Assembly: GCA_036507695.1 (NCBI GenBank)
Contig: DATCIR010000027.1
Coordinates: forward strand, 1 to 9,996
Direction of reading: 5' to 3'
From: JAKEGK01 sp036507695
GTDB lineage: Bacteria; Pseudomonadota; Gammaproteobacteria; SZUA-152
Length of the DNA: 9,996 nucleotides
A program made the position numbers and the translations under genes. This document shows positions 5,325 to 9,996 of the stretch, piece after piece (the stretch's first letter is position 1; the number at the start of each line of letters is the position of its first letter). The notes beneath the pieces are model-generated. The model saw nothing but the letters and a program-made list of their open reading frames with translations, was not told the DNA's origin and did no database searches.

Positions 5325-7158
5325 ATGAGGCCTTCATATATTTCGGCTTGTGGTATTCTAAAAACCGGCCAACCCCTTCAGTACTCATATAACGGCGCAG
5401 AACCTTAACGTCGGTTTTCACCAGATCCACCAAAATCAAGCCATCCAGCGCATCACTGAACTGAGCATCCACATTAAAACCCAACAGGGTTCCGCCCAAC
5501 TTGAGGTACTGTTTCAGCAGGATTGGCGCGCCCTTTTCGTCTTTCTCTAATTGAGAAACCAATTCTGAAACTTGATCGATGCCGGGCAGCAGCGAAAAAT
5601 CAGATACTCTCCAGTTGGCGTACGCGGCTTTTTTGAACGGTCTTCTGGGCTTCACGAACCGGGAAAGAACGGAGTCAAAATTATTAATTTTCAGAAAATC
5701 GACCAGCAGCTGCTGTGACACGGTTTCGTAATCGTTACTGATGCTGACCGGCCCAAATAAATTCCGGTAACGGGGATGTTGCGCGACATATTGGCCGATT
5801 CCTTTCCACAACAACATCAAGGGGCTGAAATTACGCTGATATTCGGGCCGCACAAACGAACGCCCGAGTTCAATTGCCGGATTGATGGAACTGAGAAACC
5901 GGCGCTCGTACTTAAACAACGTGTAGCTGTACAGTCCCTTCAAGCCGTAGGTCTCAACTATATGGTCCGCCAGCCCCATCCGGTAAGCGCATATCACTTC
6001 TTTGGTTTCGTCATTCCATACAAAGAGGTGCAGGTAATAGTCGTCAAACAAGTCCAGATCCACGGATTTGCCGGTGCCTTCTCCGGTTTTCCGGAAACTG
6101 ATTTCCCGCAACCGGCCAATTTCCAACAATATCCAGGGAATCTGACTGGCGTTTGCGTAATACACTTTCATGCTGCCAGTTCCCGCCAGGCACTGCGCAC
6201 CGGGGATATTTTCAATTTCTGCCGTTAGTAACCGGTTGTTCACCGGATTTGATATTGGGTCCATATAACGAGCGCTTGCTGGATCTTTACCGTGCTGCTG
6301 TTTGTCCGGTTCGTCGATATTTTTCAATGTATAGGTGCGCAAGCGAAGATAGTCGATCACCTGACTGTCTTCGGTAAAATGCTTTAATTTATTAAAAGTA
6401 ATGGATTTACCGATTCTTAGTTTGACGACTGAATTGTGCTTATTGAGTAACTGCCGTGGCAGCATGACCGTGCGCATCCAGGGCCGGAACATTCCCAGCG
6501 TTTGAAACAGCCAATTGTTGTTACCGTAAAAATACACCGGAGTAACCGCCGCCTGGGTCAGGCGCACGATACGGCCGATGGATCGCGACCATTGCGGGTC
6601 GCTTATTCGCATCTGTGAGAATTGAAAATGCGAAACCTCACCGGCGGGAAAAACCAGCAATAGTCCGCCATCCTGTACCCAACGTATCGCGTTTCTAAGC
6701 GGAACCACGTTTTTTTGAATTGCGTGCTCGCCTTCAAAAACATCTACTTTGAAACACAAATCCTTAAGCTCTGGCAACCGGCCAAGAAATTCGTTGGCAA
6801 GAATACGCACATCGTTTCTTATACCCAGTAAAATATGTGCCAGTATCACCCCTTCCAGGGCGCCGAACGGATGATTGGCAACGACGATCGCTCCACCGTT
6901 TTCCGGAATATTTGATCTGCTGCCTTCGTATACGTTGTAACGGATTTGAAATAAATCCATTACGGTTTCAAAAAATTCGCGGCTGCTACCGGCTAGCGGC
7001 AAATTTTGATACATGCGCTGCATTTTCGCCAAACCAGTGACTTTTTCTAACGCGGATTCCAGCAACCCGCCAAATACCGGAACCCTGCCACATGGCAACG
7101 CGCCATTGATAAGAAAAGGACTTGTTTCGGCCCGACATGAGTTATTCTGTTCTGACAT
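5323..7158 (-). CDS. olsF: OlsF-type bifunctional acyltransferase (ornithine/amino-acid lipid synthase)
   Basis: The 611 residues combine two acyltransferases. The N-terminal half (about 60-275) is PlsC/lysophospholipid-acyltransferase-like: NHPFGALEG (95-103) stands for the catalytic block and VFPAGEVSH (169-177) for the FPEGTRS block. The catalytic H96 is followed by E102 rather than the D of the usual HX4D. The C-terminal half (about 320-600) is an OlsB/hemolysin-like GNAT domain with LREISFR (350-356), DLDLFDDYYLHLFV (367-380), AYRMG (391-395), ELGRSFVRPEYQ (430-441), LFGPVSIS (467-474) and LLKQYLKLGG (547-556). This order is that of OlsF, in which the C-terminal domain N-acylates the amino acid and the N-terminal domain O-acylates the lyso-lipid. 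The likely product is ornithine lipid at the inner membrane; another amino acid is possible. It is monocistronic, 195 bp downstream of the TPR gene. The ATG at 7158-7156 has GGAA about 10 nt upstream. Confidence 0.86.
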   Translation of the reverse strand: MSEQNNSCRAETSPFLINGALPCGRVPVFGGLLESALEKVTGLAKMQRMYQNLPLAGSSREFFETVMDLFQIRYNVYEGSRSNIPENGGAIVVANHPFGALEGVILAHILLGIRNDVRILANEFLGRLPELKDLCFKVDVFEGEHAIQKNVVPLRNAIRWVQDGGLLLVFPAGEVSHFQFSQMRISDPQWSRSIGRIVRLTQAAVTPVYFYGNNNWLFQTLGMFRPWMRTVMLPRQLLNKHNSVVKLRIGKSITFNKLKHFTEDSQVIDYLRLRTYTLKNIDEPDKQQHGKDPASARYMDPISNPVNNRLLTAEIENIPGAQCLAGTGSMKVYYANASQIPWILLEIGRLREISFRKTGEGTGKSVDLDLFDDYYLHLFVWNDETKEVICAYRMGLADHIVETYGLKGLYSYTLFKYERRFLSSINPAIELGRSFVRPEYQRNFSPLMLLWKGIGQYVAQHPRYRNLFGPVSISNDYETVSQQLLVDFLKINNFDSVLSRFVKPRRPFKKAAYANWRVSDFSLLPGIDQVSELVSQLEKDEKGAPILLKQYLKLGGTLLGFNVDAQFSDALDGLILVDLVKTDVKVLRRYMSTEGVGRFLEYHKPKYMKAS

Positions 7159-7159
7159 C

Positions 7160-7200
7160 TGCTAATGCTTCCACTGAAAATATTTTGGATAGCATTAGCA
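7160..7200 (-). promoter_or_regulatory. Perfect 10-bp inverted repeat covering the olsF ribosome-binding region
   Basis: TGCTAATGCT (7160-7169) and AGCATTAGCA (7191-7200) are exact complements. Inner TCCA/TGGA (7170-7173 and 7186-7189) extend the stem with one bulged base, leaving a loop containing AAAATATTTT. It ends one base before the olsF ATG. In the mRNA the 3' arm and inner stem would include the GTGGAAGC segment that holds the likely Shine-Dalgarno, so the hairpin would hide it. It may act as a translational control element or a repressor operator. Confidence 0.55.
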
Positions 7201-7234
7201 TAGAAAAATGCGGTTACGAATACGTGAAACTTAT

Positions 7235-7252
7235 ATTACATTCCTGTTACAA
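7235..7252 (-). promoter_or_regulatory. Weak PHO-box-like direct repeat upstream of olsF
   Basis: The minus strand reads TTGTAACAGGAATGTAAT, two TGTAAY half-sites 11 bp apart. That is the half-site spacing of a PHO box, and TGTAAT/TGTAAC half-site variants occur at known sites such as phoE. By eye it matches about 11 of 18 consensus positions. The spacer AGGA is not AT-rich and no good -10 follows 10 bp downstream. Treat it as a hint only. Confidence 0.25.
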
Positions 7253-7276
7253 AAACTGGAAATCAGAGGCAAGTCG

Positions 7277-7307
7277 CGGTTCGAATCAGGGATCCTGCTT
7301 CGAACCG
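7277..7307. repeat. 31-bp palindrome in the TPR-olsF intergenic gap
   Basis: CGGTTCGAA (7277-7285) and TTCGAACCG (7299-7307) are perfect 9-bp arms. CAGG (7287-7290) and CCTG (7294-7297) continue the stem after one mismatch, with loop GAT. It lies about 47 nt past the TPR stop. No T tract follows on either strand, so it is not a typical intrinsic terminator. It may be an operator, an mRNA 3'-end-stabilising hairpin, or a terminator needing another factor. Confidence 0.55.
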
Positions 7308-7353
7308 TAGATACTTTTCCGAAAAACTGTAACGCGGCAATAAACTGGAAAAT

Positions 7354-9741
7354 TCAAGCGTTATTTAACGACTGCAATACGCTACGCGCTTCGTCCTTGC
7401 CAGTGTATTTTTGCTCGTTATCCACGGCCAGTTCCAGGTTCTCCTTCGCTTTGTGCCTGTCACCTTTCAAGTAATAAGCCATTCCCAAATGATAATGCAA
7501 TAGCGGCTGTTTTGGCGCGGCCGCCACCGCTTGTTCCAGGACGCTAATGGCGCGTTCAAATTCCCCGCTCTTGTAATACACCCAGCCCACGGTATCAAGG
7601 TAAGCGGGGTTAGTGGATGATTTCAGAGGTTCAATAAGCGTTTTCGCTTTTCCGATACTTTCCTGGTCATTCTTGTAGGTGGCCAACAGCATGGCCATAT
7701 TATTAACCGCTGCCAATGAACCGGGATCCTTAGTATATAACATTTCATATTGTGCAATGGCCGCGTCCGGATTACCCGTTTGCTCATAAAAGCTCGCCAA
7801 ATCAAAAATCAATCTCAGCGATCCTTCGGTATTCGCAATGCCTTTTTTAAATATGCCTTCTGCCGCATTCATATCCCCCTTGGCCATCATTACATTGGCA
7901 AGATTTCTATAAGGAAAAACATATTTTGGATCGATTTCCAGCACAGCTTCAAACTCCCGTCTGGCTGCATCGAGCTTTTTCTGGCTAAGCAGTACTTCGC
8001 CTTTGATGTTTCTTGCGACAATGTTTTGGGGGTTATTTGTTAAAACCTTATCCAATTCGTTAATCGCCAGATCAGGCCTTTTCTGGCTTACATAGAGTTT
8101 CACCAACGCTGACAGCGGTTCAACGCCATTGGATTCTTTTGCGAGCGCCGCTTTGTACTCTTTGATGCTAGCATCCAAATTCCCCTTCGCCTGCTTACCC
8201 ACGCCAGCCAGATAGTAACCCATCGCTTCGTCCTGATATTTCGACTTTATTCTGTCCGCGGTCTGCAAGGCATCGTCGTAGGCTTTTGCACCCAGCTGCG
8301 CCTGAAACAGCCCGCTTAAAGCGTCTTTGTCATTTTCTTTAAGCAGCAATACGTTTTTATAATTTGCAATGGCGCTCGTATGATCTCCCACAGTTGCCAT
8401 CAATTGGCCAAACCGGTACAAGGCATCAACGTCTTTAGGATTCTGGACAATGGCGCGCTTTAAAGTATCTATTGCAATAGGCAGCTCATTATTTTGCACA
8501 TGTGCCGCCGCCAGTTTTTTCATTACATCCGATAAATTAGGATTCTCCCTCAGCACCACCCGAAAATCCGCAATAGCTGTCTGCGGATCCTTGCGGATTA
8601 AGGCGATATTTCCCCGCATCAGCAGCGCCTCCAGGTCATTGGGATTTTCTTTTAGCACTTCCTCAACGTACACCATTGCTTCATCAAATTTATTATTGCC
8701 CGCGAGATACTGCGCCTTCCGGTTGCGCGCTTCCAATCCATACGCCTCCTTGCCATCTTCTTTAATAATATCGTCATAAATCTTGACAGCCTTCTCTAAG
8801 TTTTTATTCCGAGTGTACAATTGCGCTAACCCGAATCGCAAAGCATACATCGCGGGATTTTCGGCGATATAAGCGTTTAATGTTGATTCGGCACTCTCAA
8901 CAGACTCGGATTGAGACAGGAAATCAATGTAATCCAGTTTGATTTGCACGTCTTCAGGCGCTTTTGCGATGGACTCCTGAAGAACAGCTTTTGCGTCATC
9001 ATAACGCTTGAGACTGGAAAAATAGCCTGCTAATTGCTTGCGAATACTATAGTCACCGGGCTTTAAGTCAATCACCTCTTTTATCAACTGGATCGCGCGT
9101 TCACTGTCGTTGGCAGCGGCATAGTACTTGACAAGTTCCGCTTTGAGCCCTATATGATCAGGATTATTTTTTGCTGAATCTTCTACGATTTTCAAACTCT
9201 CTTCTTTTTGTCCCTCGCGCAGCTTTATTGTTGCAAGTATCATGGAAGCCGCCGGATTAAAAGACTCTTTTTCCAGCGCCTTGCCAACATATTCTTTAGC
9301 GCGCGTTAAATCATTTTTGCGCACGTATAAATTGCCCTGCAATGTGAGCACGTCCGTATTTTCCGGCGCCAGCTCCAGGGCTTTCTTGGCATTTTCCTCC
9401 GCCAGCGCCAATTCACCGGCGCCCATATAGATCAGTGCAAGGTCTTTGATCGCGTCAACATGCGCGGGATCCAGCTCAATCACCTGTTTGTAATGCTGGT
9501 GCGCAGGGCCATATTTCCGGGTTTTTTCCAGGACCTTCCCCATGGAATACATGGCATCTACATTCTTGGGCTCAATTTGCAGCACATTCTTGAATTCAAC
9601 ACGCGCTTTTTCGAAATCATTTTGATCCATATAGGAATGGCCTTTGGAAAGATGATCCGTTATCCGTCCTTCCTTGCCTCCACATCCAATGACAATAAGC
9701 GCGGTTAAAGTTAGCACAGTCAGATAATTTATACATTTCAT
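7354..9741 (-). CDS. PrsT-like TPR-repeat lipoprotein
   Basis: The 795 residues begin with a lipoprotein signal peptide: MKC, then the hydrophobic segment INYLTVLTLTALIVIG and lipobox V17-I-G-C20. G21 at +2 gives no inner-membrane retention signal, so outer-membrane anchoring is likely. The rest is almost entirely TPR units of about 34 residues, roughly 20 or more; the first (GHSYMDQNDFEKARVEFKNVLQ, about 35-56) has the typical G-x-Y...A...F pattern. Architecture and phrases such as VEFKNVLQIEPKN resemble PrsT, the TPR lipoprotein of PEP-CTERM/exosortase systems, which travels with exopolysaccharide genes. Length is slightly below what I recall for PrsT (about 900). No exosortase gene is visible here, so the label rests on resemblance. 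The start is supported by AGGAA (9753-9749) 7 nt upstream. An out-of-frame ATG at 9745-9743 is ignored. Confidence 0.88.
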   Translation of the reverse strand: MKCINYLTVLTLTALIVIGCGGKEGRITDHLSKGHSYMDQNDFEKARVEFKNVLQIEPKNVDAMYSMGKVLEKTRKYGPAHQHYKQVIELDPAHVDAIKDLALIYMGAGELALAEENAKKALELAPENTDVLTLQGNLYVRKNDLTRAKEYVGKALEKESFNPAASMILATIKLREGQKEESLKIVEDSAKNNPDHIGLKAELVKYYAAANDSERAIQLIKEVIDLKPGDYSIRKQLAGYFSSLKRYDDAKAVLQESIAKAPEDVQIKLDYIDFLSQSESVESAESTLNAYIAENPAMYALRFGLAQLYTRNKNLEKAVKIYDDIIKEDGKEAYGLEARNRKAQYLAGNNKFDEAMVYVEEVLKENPNDLEALLMRGNIALIRKDPQTAIADFRVVLRENPNLSDVMKKLAAAHVQNNELPIAIDTLKRAIVQNPKDVDALYRFGQLMATVGDHTSAIANYKNVLLLKENDKDALSGLFQAQLGAKAYDDALQTADRIKSKYQDEAMGYYLAGVGKQAKGNLDASIKEYKAALAKESNGVEPLSALVKLYVSQKRPDLAINELDKVLTNNPQNIVARNIKGEVLLSQKKLDAARREFEAVLEIDPKYVFPYRNLANVMMAKGDMNAAEGIFKKGIANTEGSLRLIFDLASFYEQTGNPDAAIAQYEMLYTKDPGSLAAVNNMAMLLATYKNDQESIGKAKTLIEPLKSSTNPAYLDTVGWVYYKSGEFERAISVLEQAVAAAPKQPLLHYHLGMAYYLKGDRHKAKENLELAVDNEQKYTGKDEARSVLQSLNNA

Positions 9742-9802
9742 ACATTATTTCCTGTTTTTGAATTGGCTGCCGCAAAATGAATGCGCATTTTTTTACCCAG
9801 AA

Positions 9803-9836
9803 GTGATATCACGTGACGCTTTGAACCTTAGTTCAA
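9803..9836. promoter_or_regulatory. Clustered palindromes upstream of the TPR lipoprotein gene
   Basis: GTGATATCAC (9803-9812) and TCACGTGA (9809-9816) are perfect palindromes that overlap by four bases. Next to them TTGAAC-CTTA-GTTCAA (9821-9836) is a perfect 6-bp inverted repeat spanning the stop codon of the upstream partial gene. They lie about 60-95 bp before the TPR ATG, where promoter-proximal operators are often found. No T tract is present, so a terminator is unlikely. Confidence 0.35.
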
Positions 9837-9995
9837 CAGAAATGCCTTTACCGCGAACACAGAAAATATTGCGAGCATGATTGGTTTTAACATCGTTACT
9901 CGATGCCTTATATTACTTAGAATTAATTCAACCGCGTAATATAGCACCAGCAATTGCGCTATTGCGATTTCCAATGCTCCCCCGATATCCAGCCC
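9828..9995 (-). CDS. C-terminal fragment of a hydrophobic (membrane) protein, entering from the right edge
   Basis: One minus-strand frame is open from the window edge to TAA at 9830-9828, giving 55 residues that start GLDIGGALEIAIAQLLVLYY and end VFAVKAFLLN. Two hydrophobic stretches (about 5-26 and 35-54) separated by a basic NIRHR segment suggest two membrane helices with a positive loop. The other two minus-strand frames are closed within about 70 bases of the edge. It lies 86 bp upstream of the TPR lipoprotein on the same strand, so the two could be co-transcribed. I do not recognise the family. A short open frame can occur by chance, so confidence is moderate. Confidence 0.5.
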   Translation of the reverse strand, partial: GLDIGGALEIAIAQLLVLYYAVELILSNIRHRVTMLKPIMLAIFSVFAVKAFLLN

Positions 9996-9996
9996 C

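Noticed and set aside
7230..7235. TATAAG (minus strand) as an olsF -10 element
   Set aside because: It matches 5 of 6 bases, but no acceptable -35 lies 16-18 bp upstream and it would sit immediately after the weak PHO-like repeat, so the promoter cannot be placed.
7265..7310. tRNA-like text (GGTTCGAATC, as in a T-arm) in the TPR-olsF gap
   Set aside because: The flanking bases do not form the 5-bp T stem, there is no acceptor or anticodon arm, and the segment is better explained by the 31-bp palindrome.
1..9996. CRISPR arrays, rRNA, complete tRNA genes, integrases or insertion-sequence transposases
   Set aside because: None was seen on either strand; no regularly spaced repeats or recombinase motifs are present.

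Overview
The window looks like chromosomal DNA from a Gram-negative proteobacterium, most likely a gammaproteobacterium. The basis is the gene families present: a VC2487-type glycosyltransferase, an OlsF-type fused acyltransferase, and a PrsT-like TPR lipoprotein with a lipobox. Base composition looks balanced, and the intergenic gaps carry several palindromic repeats. I cannot name a genus.

Layout, left to right. (1) Positions 1-2446, minus strand: a tight three-gene operon read right to left. It encodes a PAP2 phosphatase, an MJ1255/VC2487-family GT-B glycosyltransferase starting 2 nt after the PAP2 stop, and a COG2908 metallophosphoesterase that resembles phospholipase C PlcP more than canonical LpxH and is cut by the left edge. 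Upstream, at 2481-2514, is a good match to a PHO box followed at standard spacing by a -10-like hexamer. (2) Positions 2447-3378: a gene-free stretch of about 930 bp rich in repeats, including a nested palindromic element of about 176 bp. (3) Positions 3379-5265, plus strand: an anchored extracytoplasmic protein of unknown function, ending at a clear intrinsic terminator. (4) Positions 5323-7158, minus strand: a fused O-/N-acyltransferase of the OlsF type (ornithine or other amino-acid lipid synthase), convergent with (3). (5) Positions 7354-9741, minus strand: a TPR lipoprotein of the PrsT (PEP-CTERM/exosortase-associated) type. (6) Positions 9828-9995, minus strand: the C-terminal end of a hydrophobic protein entering from the right edge.

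How the genes may work together (inference). PAP2 and PlcP-like enzymes can both release diacylglycerol, from phosphatidate and phospholipids respectively. The glycosyltransferase between them could glycosylate it, giving phosphorus-free glycolipids, and OlsF makes phosphorus-free amino-acid lipids. With the PHO box, the most interesting reading is a phosphate-starvation membrane-lipid remodelling locus. It would be functionally analogous to plcP-agt of marine bacteria but would use a different glycosyltransferase family plus a PAP2 phosphatase. No enzymatic step is proved by sequence alone.
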